Assembly: GCF_000799715.1 (NCBI RefSeq)
Contig: NZ_JUHG01000013.1
Span: 682,001 to 746,000 of the forward strand
From: Martinezella rhizogenes
GTDB lineage: Bacteria > Pseudomonadota > Alphaproteobacteria > Rhizobiales > Rhizobiaceae
DNA length: 64,000 nucleotides
Direction: 5' to 3'
The position numbers and the translations under genes were made by a program. Below the pieces are notes generated by a model. The model had not been told where the DNA came from and did no database searches. It saw only the letters and a list, made by a program, of their open reading frames with translations. Positions 24,982 through 32,984 of this stretch are shown piece by piece (the first letter of the stretch is position 1; the number at the start of each line of letters is the position of its first letter).

Positions 24982-25971
24982 TCACTTACGGGTTTCAAGC
25001 AGCTTGTCGACATTCTCCGTGGTCACCGGGGTCCACGGAACGTTGTAGTTCTTGTCCTTGCCGTCGTTAAACGGCATTTGCGGATATTCGGCCCAGATCG
25101 GGGACTCCGGCTTGTAGGTGCCCTTCTTGGCGTTGAAGATCGCGAGATCCAGCGCACCCTGCGCCTGCGCAGTGGCGTCCTGCAGGATGGACGTCATGGT
25201 GCCCTGTTTGACGGCGTGAAGCGCATCGGTAATGCCATCGATGCCTGCAATGGCAAAATCGCCGACATTGAGCTTTGCCGCCTTGATCGCCTCGATCGCG
25301 CCGAGCGCCATTTCATCGTTCTGGCCGATCACGCCGTTGATCTGTCCCGGATGCGAGGTCAGCCAGTTTTCCATCAGCGTCTGCGCCTCGGCGCGCGACC
25401 AGTTCGCGGTCTGGTCCTCGATGACCTTGACGTTAGGGCACTCAGCAAGCGCCTTCTTGTTGCCTTCAAGGCGGGAAATCTGAGCCGACTGGCCAATCGG
25501 GCCTTCGAGGATCACGACATTGCCCTTGCAGCCGATCTTGTCGAGCACTGTCTTGGCTTCCATGTAGCCGGAAACCTTGTCGTCGGAACCGACATAGGCG
25601 GACAACAGGTCGGAATTCACCCTTGTATTGGAGCCCACGACCGGGATGCCGGCGTCATGGGCCGCCTGAACCGCCGTCGCACCCGCTTCGATGTCGATCG
25701 GTGCAAAGATGATCGCGTCGAATTTCTGCGTGATCATCGTGTTGAACTGCTCCTGCTGAACAAGAGCGTCGTAACGGCCGTCGAAGATCGTCAGCTCGAC
25801 TTCGCCGCTCTTGACGGCGGGATGCTGCTGGAGTGCTGCGGACCAGATCTGCATGAATTCGGCGTTGAGGCCGTAAGGCGCGGCGCCGATCTTCAGTTTC
25901 TTGTCCTGCGCCAGGGACGGTGAAGCCAGCAGCGCGGTTGCGGCGGCAAGGGCAATCAGTAATTTCTTCAT
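24982..25971 (-). CDS. Periplasmic sugar-binding protein, ribose/LacI-type (SBP family 4)
   Basis: Receptor of 329 residues. The Sec signal is MKKLLIALAAATALLASPSLA. The mature protein shows the RbsB-like pattern: FDAIIFAPIDIEAGATAVQAAHDAGIPVVGSNTRV, then VVILEGPIGQSAQISRLEGNKKAL and VIGQNDEMALGAIEAIKA. Such proteins bind pentoses, hexoses, tetritols or other polyols. GGAGGAG lies 6-8 nt before the ATG. It works with the RbsC-like permease and RbsA-like ATPase upstream; the SDR and DhaK downstream suggest a polyol or short ketose as cargo. Confidence 0.93.
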   Translation of the reverse strand: MKKLLIALAAATALLASPSLAQDKKLKIGAAPYGLNAEFMQIWSAALQQHPAVKSGEVELTIFDGRYDALVQQEQFNTMITQKFDAIIFAPIDIEAGATAVQAAHDAGIPVVGSNTRVNSDLLSAYVGSDDKVSGYMEAKTVLDKIGCKGNVVILEGPIGQSAQISRLEGNKKALAECPNVKVIEDQTANWSRAEAQTLMENWLTSHPGQINGVIGQNDEMALGAIEAIKAAKLNVGDFAIAGIDGITDALHAVKQGTMTSILQDATAQAQGALDLAIFNAKKGTYKPESPIWAEYPQMPFNDGKDKNYNVPWTPVTTENVDKLLETRK

Positions 25972-26056
25972 AGTAAATCTCCTCCGTTGATAGTCCGGCG
26001 GCCGTTCTGGCGCGCCGTTTGGTTTCCGGGTGCGCGGCACCCGAATGTCTTCGGGC

Positions 26057-27061
26057 TCAAGCGCCCAGATTTCGTTTCTGGTCGAGCATCACCGCCCCCA
26101 CGATGAGCGCGCCCTTGAGGACCTGCTGGTAGTAGGACTGGATCCCCATCAGATCGAGGCCGTTGTTCATGACGCCGATGATCAGCGCCCCGATCAACGT
26201 GCCGGTGATGCGCCCGACACCACCGGAAAGGCTGGTTCCACCAATGACGACGGCGGCGATTGCATCGAGCTCATAGGCAATGCCAGCCTGGGGCAGCGCG
26301 GAGCCGGTACGTGCGGAAAGGATCATGCCCGCCAGACCGGCAAGACCACCGGAAATCACATAGACGAGGAAGCGCAACCGGGTGACGTTGATGCCCGACG
26401 TGTTGGCCGCATGCGGATTGCCGCCGACGGCATAGATATATCGGCCAAATCGCGTGCGATTGAGCACCCACCAGGAGACGGCAAAGACGATCGCAAGCAG
26501 GATCACCGGCATCGGGATGGAGAAAACGGTCCCGGTGCCGATCCAGCGAAAATCGGGGGTCAGTGCAGGAACCGGTTTGCCGCCGCCATAAATCAGCGTC
26601 AGGCCGCGGGCCGCGGAAAGCATGCCGAGCGTTGCGACAAAGGCCGGCACGGCAAAGCGCGAGACGATCAACCCCACCACCGCGCCGCATGCGACACCGA
26701 CTAGCAGCCCGATCGCGAGCGCCACATAGGGTGGATAGGGTGCGCCCACAATGCCCGCCGTCGCGGAGGTGGTCGCAAAGCTCGCACTGATGATGCCGGT
26801 GAGCGCGACGACGGAGCCGACGGATAGATCGATGCCCCGTGTCAGGATGACGAAGGTCATGCCGATTGCCAGGACACCGTTTATCGAGGTCTGCAACAGC
26901 ACATTCGATATGTTGCCCGCCGTCAGGAAATATTCGTTCGAAACGGAAAGAACGATGGCGAGCAGCAGGAACGCCAGGAAGATCCCGTATTCCTGCATGA
27001 TCACCCGGCGCCGGTCCGAACTGAACCAGGCGCTGGATCGATTATTGTCTGTGGCGGACAT
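26057..27061 (-). CDS. Sugar ABC permease, RbsC-like
   Basis: Inner-membrane permease of 334 residues with 8-10 hydrophobic segments and the BPD_transp_2 signature (LTRGIDLSVGSVVALTG; FGRYIYAVGGNPHAANTSGINV). I chose the ATG at 27061, which has AGAGGTG 8 nt upstream. An ATG at 27121 overlaps the ATPase stop by ATGA and would add 20 charged residues. It forms the channel for the ribose-type binding protein. Confidence 0.92.
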   Translation of the reverse strand: MSATDNNRSSAWFSSDRRRVIMQEYGIFLAFLLLAIVLSVSNEYFLTAGNISNVLLQTSINGVLAIGMTFVILTRGIDLSVGSVVALTGIISASFATTSATAGIVGAPYPPYVALAIGLLVGVACGAVVGLIVSRFAVPAFVATLGMLSAARGLTLIYGGGKPVPALTPDFRWIGTGTVFSIPMPVILLAIVFAVSWWVLNRTRFGRYIYAVGGNPHAANTSGINVTRLRFLVYVISGGLAGLAGMILSARTGSALPQAGIAYELDAIAAVVIGGTSLSGGVGRITGTLIGALIIGVMNNGLDLMGIQSYYQQVLKGALIVGAVMLDQKRNLGA

Positions 27062-27117
27062 ATGAAACACCTCTTGTTGCCGGTCGCGACCCTGTCGCTC
27101 GTCGTTGCCTGTCGCGG

Positions 27118-28596
27118 TCATGTCGACAGGTGGACGAGCGCTTGTGCGTCGGCCTCTTTCCGTTCAAGGATCCCGGCGGAGCGCCCCTGACGCATCACCA
27201 GGATGCGGTCAGACATGCCGAGAACCTCATCGATCTCGGACGAGATCATGATGACCGTGCCGCCTTCGGCGGCGAAGTCGCAGATAATGCGGTAGATCTC
27301 GCGCTTGGCGCCGACATCGACGCCGCGGGTCGGCTCGTCCAGCAGCAGCACCTTCGGCTTGCGCAGGAACCATTTACCAAGCACGACTTTCTGCTGGTTG
27401 CCGCCAGACAGGCCCGAAACCGCCATGCTGTCGCGCGCCGCCTTGATGTCGAAACGCTCGATCATCGCCGTGCTGGCGGCGGCTTCCGCGCGGCGGTCCA
27501 TCGAAAAGTGCGGGCTCATTTCCGGCAGGCTGGCAAGGCAGATATTGTTGCGGACGCTGTCGCTGAGATTGAGCCCCGTCAGCTTGCGGTCTTCGGTCAC
27601 GAAGGCGATGCCATGCTGCATCGCCTCGGCCGGCTTTCTGACCGATATGGCTTGTCCGGCCAGCTTCATGTCGCCGCTGATCGGCCTGTCGAGGCCGAAT
27701 ATGCAGTCGAAAATCTCGGTTCGCCCCGACCCCATCAGGCCGTAGATACCGAAGATCTCTCCCTTGTTCACCGCGAAGGAGATGTCTTCGATCTTGCCGG
27801 GGGCTGTCAGGCCGGAAACTTCAAATCCGGCGGTGGCGGTCGGTGTGTTTGTCTTGATATATTCCTCGCCGAGTTCACGGCCAACGATCATGCGGATCAG
27901 GCCAGCCCTGTCGACGTCGGCGATAGCGCCGCTGCCGACATAGGAGCCGTCGCGAAAGGCCGTGTAGGCATCGGCGATCTGAAAGATCTCCGACAGCCTG
28001 TGCGAGACATAGACGATGCCCTTGCCTTCGGCCTTCAGGCGCTCGATCGTCGCAAATAGCTGCTGGGCCTCCTTCTCGCCAATGGCGGAGGTCGGCTCGT
28101 CCATGAAGATCACTTCCGCATCGTGGCTGAGCGCCTTGGCGATCTCCACCAGTTGCACCTGCGCGACGGAGAGGTTCATCATGAATTGCGTGGCGCGGAT
28201 ATTGAACTCCAGCCGATCGAGAAGGGCCTGGGCGCTACGGTTCATCGTCTTGAAATCGATGCCGCCAAAGCGGGCCGACGGCTCACGACCGAGATAGATG
28301 TTTTCGGCCACGGTCATGTGCGGGATAGGGCTAAGCTCCTGCTCGATAATGGCAATGCCGGCCGCCAGCGCTTCGGCGGGGCTCGCATAGTCGACCTCCT
28401 TGCCACGACGGCGGATCAGACCTGCGTCGCGCGCGTGAATACCCATCAGGATCTTGAGGAAGGTCGACTTGCCGGCGCCGTTGCCGCCGCAAAGCGCATG
28501 CACCGAGCCCGCCCGCAGCTGAAAACGGCCATCGCGCAATGCCGCGACGCCACCAAAGGACTTCTGCAGCCCGTCTACCTCAAGCAGGAATTCCAC
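27118..28596 (-). CDS. Sugar ABC ATPase with two cassettes, RbsA/XylG-like
   Basis: Cytoplasmic ATPase of 492 residues. The first cassette has canonical Walker A GGNGAGKST, the family-typical signature region NLSVAQVQLVEIAKAL and Walker B VIFMDEPTS. The second has the degenerate Walker A GLMGSGRTE and SGLSGGNQQKVVLGKWF, both usual for this family. It starts with GTG at 28596, with GAGGAGG 8 nt upstream. It is the first gene of the operon that runs to dhaL at 19503, downstream of the promoter/operator at 28669-28703. Confidence 0.94.
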   Translation of the reverse strand: MEFLLEVDGLQKSFGGVAALRDGRFQLRAGSVHALCGGNGAGKSTFLKILMGIHARDAGLIRRRGKEVDYASPAEALAAGIAIIEQELSPIPHMTVAENIYLGREPSARFGGIDFKTMNRSAQALLDRLEFNIRATQFMMNLSVAQVQLVEIAKALSHDAEVIFMDEPTSAIGEKEAQQLFATIERLKAEGKGIVYVSHRLSEIFQIADAYTAFRDGSYVGSGAIADVDRAGLIRMIVGRELGEEYIKTNTPTATAGFEVSGLTAPGKIEDISFAVNKGEIFGIYGLMGSGRTEIFDCIFGLDRPISGDMKLAGQAISVRKPAEAMQHGIAFVTEDRKLTGLNLSDSVRNNICLASLPEMSPHFSMDRRAEAAASTAMIERFDIKAARDSMAVSGLSGGNQQKVVLGKWFLRKPKVLLLDEPTRGVDVGAKREIYRIICDFAAEGGTVIMISSEIDEVLGMSDRILVMRQGRSAGILERKEADAQALVHLST

Positions 28597-28668
28597 GACT
28601 TCGCCTCCTCAAGCGCAACCCGAAACATGGGGTCCAGAGATACCCATGGCCTCCTCGGTTGGCGCATT

Positions 28669-28703
28669 TTGACATTATTCGACTCAGTATCGACAAATGT
28701 CAA
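28669..28703 (-). promoter_or_regulatory. Promoter and overlapping palindromic operator of the sugar/DhaK operon
   Basis: On the minus strand a -35 TTGACA (28698-28703) and a -10 AATAAT (28674-28679) are separated by 18 bp. The same stretch is bounded by a perfect inverted repeat TTGACATT-N19-AATGTCAA spanning 35 bp, with an inner TCGA-N7-TCGA. Bound regulator would cover both promoter elements. The likely ligand is the SorC-DhaK protein encoded in the operon. The rest of the 318 bp gap 28597-28914 shows nothing I can name. Confidence 0.7.
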
Positions 28704-28914
28704 GTTACCAAATGAAGATGCGATATGTCGGACGCCGATCACACGGAAAAGCCTTCGCTCCATGGGAGTGCAGCTCATGTGAGAGACAAGCCGAGCGGGA
28801 CCACGCCGAGACGTCGAAGGTCAGAGCGAGAGAGTCATCGATGGTGAATTGATCGCGGATTGCCGTTTTGGCGAACCGATGGGAGCCTCGGCACCTGCCA
28901 GTATGTTGGCAAAC

Positions 28915-29733
28915 TCAGCCGCTGTTGCGAACTGAATCCGCTACCCGGCCCTGCCACAGAAACCGGAGCGCAATCAATGCGACGCACAGGACCGAGATCA
29001 GGAAGATGGCACCGGACATGGCGTAGATCACCGGCGAGGCCCCGGAGTTCATCTTCCCGAACAGCACCACGGGCAAAGTGTTCTGCCGTCCGGCCAGATA
29101 GAAGGCCCGCGTGAATTCGTTGAGCGACAGCAGGAAGGAAAAGATGAAGGCGCTGATCAGTCCGGGGCGGACCAGCGGCAAGGTGATATCGATAAATTGG
29201 CGCCCCCAGTTCGCGCCAAGATCGGCCGCTGCGATGAGATAGGACCGCCGCACCGCCGCAAAGCTCGTCAGAATGACGATGAATGCGAAAGGCATGGCCC
29301 ACAGCAAATGACCGGCGATGACCGTCAGGGTCGACGCCTTGATGCCCGCGCGCGTAAACACCGCCGAGAGCGCCAGCCCCTGAATCACACCCGGCACGAA
29401 CATCGGCAGGATCACCGCCAGCAACCACGCGGTCCGGCGCGCGCGCAATTCGAAATAGGCAAGTGCTGCCAGCAGCGACATGATGGTTGCAAGAACCGCC
29501 GTCGCCGTGGCGATGATCAGCGACTGCTCCAAGGCACCGATCAGCGCCGTCTCCTGCGGCAGCGATGCGTACCATTTGAGACTGAGTTCGGAGATATTCG
29601 GCAAGCCCGGCTGCAGGGCGGGATTGAAGGAGATCGCCAGCAGATAGAGCGGCGGCGCATAGATCACGAGCAAGCCGGCGATGGTGACGACCCAAAGCAG
29701 AACACGGTTGGCAAGACCTTCGCGCAACATCAT
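28915..29733 (-). CDS. Polyamine-type ABC permease (PotC-like), HyuAB operon
   Basis: Inner-membrane permease of 272 residues with six membrane segments and EAA loop YLIAAADLGANWGRQFIDITLPLVRPGLISA. The family is the spermidine/putrescine type, but these permeases also serve opines, amino-acid derivatives and other charged small molecules. Its ATG overlaps the stop of the PotB-like gene. It is the last gene of the HyuB-HyuA-ATPase-SBP-permease-permease operon. Confidence 0.91.
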   Translation of the reverse strand: MMLREGLANRVLLWVVTIAGLLVIYAPPLYLLAISFNPALQPGLPNISELSLKWYASLPQETALIGALEQSLIIATATAVLATIMSLLAALAYFELRARRTAWLLAVILPMFVPGVIQGLALSAVFTRAGIKASTLTVIAGHLLWAMPFAFIVILTSFAAVRRSYLIAAADLGANWGRQFIDITLPLVRPGLISAFIFSFLLSLNEFTRAFYLAGRQNTLPVVLFGKMNSGASPVIYAMSGAIFLISVLCVALIALRFLWQGRVADSVRNSG

Positions 29734-30599
29734 GGCGACTGGTCCTCGAATAGCGATGCAAGGCCGAAGATTCGGTTGCCTATCAGCACAAGACCGAAGA
29801 TCACGGCAAGCACGATGGTCGAAATGGCGAAGGCCATCGGATAATTGGCGACGCGCATGACGTCGTTGATCATCACCGACACGATCGAAGCGCCCGCCCC
29901 GCCCAGCATCTGCACCTCGGTGGACGAGCCCACCACCATGACGAAGACGAACAGGAAGCCGGCAAAGATGCCCGACTTTGTCAGCGGCAAGAGGATCGTC
30001 GTCAGGCCCTTCCAGAATCCCGCGCCAAGGTCCTGGGCGGCCGCCAGATAGGTTGGATCAACCCGGCGCATGGACAGCAACAACGGGAAGATTGCAAACG
30101 GCAGATAGGAAGCAACCAGCCCGACGATGACGGCGAAATTGCTGAACAGCAGCCAGTCAACTGGCGCATCGGTGATGCCGACAGCCTGCAGCCAGTCATT
30201 GATAATTCCGACACGTCCAAGCACGAGTCGCCAGGAAAAGGACCGGATCAGATAGGAGGTGAAGAAAGGAATGGTGATCAGCGCCAGGAGAATGACGTTC
30301 AGCCGCCGCCCGGCCAGGAAATGGATCGCATAGCTGGTGGGATAGGCGATCAACAGGCATAGCAGCGCCGTGCCGAATGCCTTGATCAAGGTCGAGACGA
30401 TGACCGTCCAGCGTCCGGCCTCGAGGATGCCGGCGTAGCCTGCAAGGCTCACGTCCGGCTTGATCCAGTATGTCACCGGATCCCAGCTCCAAAAACTCCA
30501 GACGACGACGACGATCAAGGGCAGCAGTCCGAACGCCAGGATCGCCAGCAGTGGCGGCGCCATCAGCATTGACGAAATCGGCAAACGTGCTCTGGACAT
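29730..30599 (-). CDS. Polyamine-type ABC permease (PotB-like), HyuAB operon
   Basis: Inner-membrane permease of 289 residues, with the PotB-type first segment followed by WDPVTYWIKPD, IPFFTSYLIRSFSWRLVLG and EAA loop YLAAAQDLGAGFWKGLTTILLPLTKSGI. It pairs with the PotC-like protein to form the channel. It follows a strong intercistronic hairpin (30621-30650) that separates it from the binding-protein gene. Confidence 0.91.
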   Translation of the reverse strand: MSRARLPISSMLMAPPLLAILAFGLLPLIVVVVWSFWSWDPVTYWIKPDVSLAGYAGILEAGRWTVIVSTLIKAFGTALLCLLIAYPTSYAIHFLAGRRLNVILLALITIPFFTSYLIRSFSWRLVLGRVGIINDWLQAVGITDAPVDWLLFSNFAVIVGLVASYLPFAIFPLLLSMRRVDPTYLAAAQDLGAGFWKGLTTILLPLTKSGIFAGFLFVFVMVVGSSTEVQMLGGAGASIVSVMINDVMRVANYPMAFAISTIVLAVIFGLVLIGNRIFGLASLFEDQSP

Positions 30600-30620
30600 A
30601 CGAGGCCTTCAAGAGTGGAC

Positions 30621-30650
30621 GGCAGCGGCGAGGGAGACATCGCCGCTGCC
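30621..30650 (-). promoter_or_regulatory. Hairpin after the HyuAB-operon binding-protein gene
   Basis: GGCAGCGGCGA-N8-TCGCCGCTGCC is a perfect, GC-rich 11-bp stem that begins 14 nt after the binding-protein stop (30665) and ends 21 nt before the permease ATG. No T-run follows, so 3'-end protection of the binding-protein mRNA is more likely than termination. Confidence 0.7.
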
Positions 30651-30664
30651 CACGATTATGAAAC

Positions 30665-31843
30665 TCAGGCGTTACGAAGCTTCTGCCACCACTCTTCGTA
30701 AAGCTGGAAATTATCCGGCCGGGTGTTCTGCCAATAGACCTTGCCGGCGAACTTGGCCTTGACATGCTCGGCCAGTTTCTCGACCTCGTCCGGCTTGTAT
30801 TCGTCCGGATGGGCCTTGGCATAGGCCAGGTTGTTGTCGGTCGGCACAAGATAGCCACGGGCCTGGCCGAGTTCGCAACCATAGAAACCGCCGAGCAGGC
30901 CGTTGACAAATTTATGAGCGACGTCGGTGACACCGCGATCGCCAGCACCCTTCAGGAGCACCGTATTGTTGCCCCAGGCCTCATAGCCTTCGACGGGCGC
31001 GGCATATTCCACCTGGAGGCCACGCTTGCGCCCTTCGTAAACGATCGGTTCCCAGCCGGTCATGGCGTCGACTTCCTGATCGGCCACCAGCTGAACGCCC
31101 TGCTCCCAGCCATTCCAGAAGGTGCGGAACTGGCCGTCCTTCTTGTGCTTGATCAAGAATTCCATGACCAGACCGAGTTCGGATTCGGTCAGGTTGCCCG
31201 GCTCGACGATCGGTTTGTTTTCGCTCTCCTTCAGATACATCGCGGTGAAGATGGCGCTGTTGATCCAGGCATCTTCCATGGCCACGCGGCCCTTGAGCTT
31301 GGGATCGAAAATGACGCCGTAGCTATCGACCTTGCCGAGCTTGTCGGGCCGGTAGATGATCGAGTCGGCGTTGACGACGGTCGGGATGCTGTACTGCTTG
31401 CCGTCATGCTTGAGATAAGGAATATCCTTGGCCCATTGCCAGACGCTTTCGTAGTTCGGGATCTTCGTCAGATCCCAGGGAATGATGACGCCCTGGCGCG
31501 CCAGTTCCTTCTCGGCACCGCCCTGGAACCCGCCGATGTCGAAAAGATCATTGGCATTGCCGGCGGCGAGGCGGGCAATGACCGGGCCGATGTCGTTGCC
31601 GTTATCGGTGAACTCGGGTGCAACGCCGTTCTGTGTGGCAAATGCCTTCCATTTGTCGCCGATATCCAGCGTCGCGGTTGCCCAGAAGGCGACCGTTGCG
31701 GCATCCTGCGCGGCGGCACGCGAGGCCCAGCCAAGACTGCCGGCCGACAAGGCAGCCCCCCCTGCCCCCATAAGCTTCAGAAAATCGCGCCGCTGCATAT
31801 TGCTATGCTGCGCCGATGCAAACATTCCGACATGCTTCGTCAT
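30665..31843 (-). CDS. Polyamine-type solute-binding protein (PotD/SBP family), Tat signal
   Basis: Periplasmic receptor of 392 residues. The twin-arginine motif QRRDFLKLM is followed by a short hydrophobic core and RAAAQ, so export in folded form by Tat is likely. The mature part has PotD-like features (NANDLFDIGGFQGGAEKELARQGVIIPWDLTKIPNYE; QYSIPTVVNADSIIYRPDKLG). ATG 31843 is preferred because AAGGGG lies about 7 nt upstream; an ATG two codons earlier is too close to it. It sits between the ATPase and permease genes. With HyuAB in the operon, its cargo may be a cyclic ureide or lactam instead of a polyamine. Confidence 0.91.
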   Translation of the reverse strand: MTKHVGMFASAQHSNMQRRDFLKLMGAGGAALSAGSLGWASRAAAQDAATVAFWATATLDIGDKWKAFATQNGVAPEFTDNGNDIGPVIARLAAGNANDLFDIGGFQGGAEKELARQGVIIPWDLTKIPNYESVWQWAKDIPYLKHDGKQYSIPTVVNADSIIYRPDKLGKVDSYGVIFDPKLKGRVAMEDAWINSAIFTAMYLKESENKPIVEPGNLTESELGLVMEFLIKHKKDGQFRTFWNGWEQGVQLVADQEVDAMTGWEPIVYEGRKRGLQVEYAAPVEGYEAWGNNTVLLKGAGDRGVTDVAHKFVNGLLGGFYGCELGQARGYLVPTDNNLAYAKAHPDEYKPDEVEKLAEHVKAKFAGKVYWQNTRPDNFQLYEEWWQKLRNA

Positions 31844-31898
31844 TGCCATTCCCCTTTGCGGTCCGGTTGAATCACTCTTCACACCACAAAGCAGCCAT

Positions 31899-32984
31899 TC
31901 AGCTCGTAGGCAATAGTCCCGCATCGGAAATCAGAACGGCGGCATCCGGCTTCAAGCCGACCCGGATGGATCTTCCCGCCTCGAGCCTGCCAAACCCCGC
32001 CTCTTCCTCAATCGCCATCGTCAGTATCTGACCATCCCAGAAGGCGAGCTTGAGATCGTGATAGAGGCCGCGAAATGTCGTTTCGACCACGGTCAGCATC
32101 AGCGTTTCAGGTGTATCCGCGGCAGCGAGAAACAGCCGGTCCGCGCGGATGGCAACGACGGACTGCAGCGGGTCCACCGGACCGGCGACCCGCACCGGCA
32201 CATTTTGCCCGGCAATGACCGCGTATGTCTGGCCGTCGGACGTCGTGATCTTCTCCGGACGCACCAGCGTATCGATGCCGACGAAACGAGCGACGAAAGC
32301 ATTGGCCGGAGCCTCGAAGAAGCGGGCGGGTGCATCCACCTGTTCGATACGACCCTTGTGCATCACGGCCATGCGATCCGAGAGGCTGAGCGCTTCGTCC
32401 TGATTGTGCGTGACGAGGACGAAGGTTGCGCCGGTGCGCTTGTGCAGTCGTGCGAATTCGTCGCGCATCTGCTGGCGCAGGCGCTCGTCGAGGCCGGTCA
32501 ACGGCTCGTCGAGCAACAGGATGCCGGGCTCCATGACCAGGGCCCGCGCAAGGGCGACACGCTGACGCTGGCCGCCGGACAAAAGATTGACGTCGCGCGG
32601 GCCGAAACCGGAGAGCTCGACGAGATCAAGGGCATCGTTGATCTTGGCCGCGAGCGCACCACCTGATAGCCCCCTCAGCCGCAGCCCGTAGCCAACATTC
32701 TGCGCGACGGTCATATGGGGAAAAAGCGCAAGGCTCTGGAAGACGGTGTTGACCGGGCGCTTGTTGGCCGGCACGTCGCTCACATCCTTGCCGTCGAAGG
32801 AAATACGGCCAGAGGTCTGCCTGTCGAAACCACCGATGAGCTTCAACAGCGAACTCTTTCCGCAACCCGACGACCCAAGCAGTGTAAAGAATTCACCGGC
32901 GGCGATATCGAGCGTTACATCGTCAAGAGCCTTAACCGGCCCGTACTCCCTGCTGACCTTCTCGATCTGAATGGATATAGCCAC
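31899..32984 (-). CDS. Polyamine-type ABC ATPase (PotA-like), HyuAB operon
   Basis: Cytoplasmic ATPase of 361 residues with Walker A GSSGCGKSS, signature LSGGQRQR, Walker B ILLLDEP and a normal H-loop VTHNQDEAL, then a C-terminal TOBE-type domain from about residue 280. It starts with GTG at 32984, which shares one base with the TAG stop of hyuA, so expression is coupled. It energises the two permeases downstream. Confidence 0.93.
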   Translation of the reverse strand: MAISIQIEKVSREYGPVKALDDVTLDIAAGEFFTLLGSSGCGKSSLLKLIGGFDRQTSGRISFDGKDVSDVPANKRPVNTVFQSLALFPHMTVAQNVGYGLRLRGLSGGALAAKINDALDLVELSGFGPRDVNLLSGGQRQRVALARALVMEPGILLLDEPLTGLDERLRQQMRDEFARLHKRTGATFVLVTHNQDEALSLSDRMAVMHKGRIEQVDAPARFFEAPANAFVARFVGIDTLVRPEKITTSDGQTYAVIAGQNVPVRVAGPVDPLQSVVAIRADRLFLAAADTPETLMLTVVETTFRGLYHDLKLAFWDGQILTMAIEEEAGFGRLEAGRSIRVGLKPDAAVLISDAGLLPTS

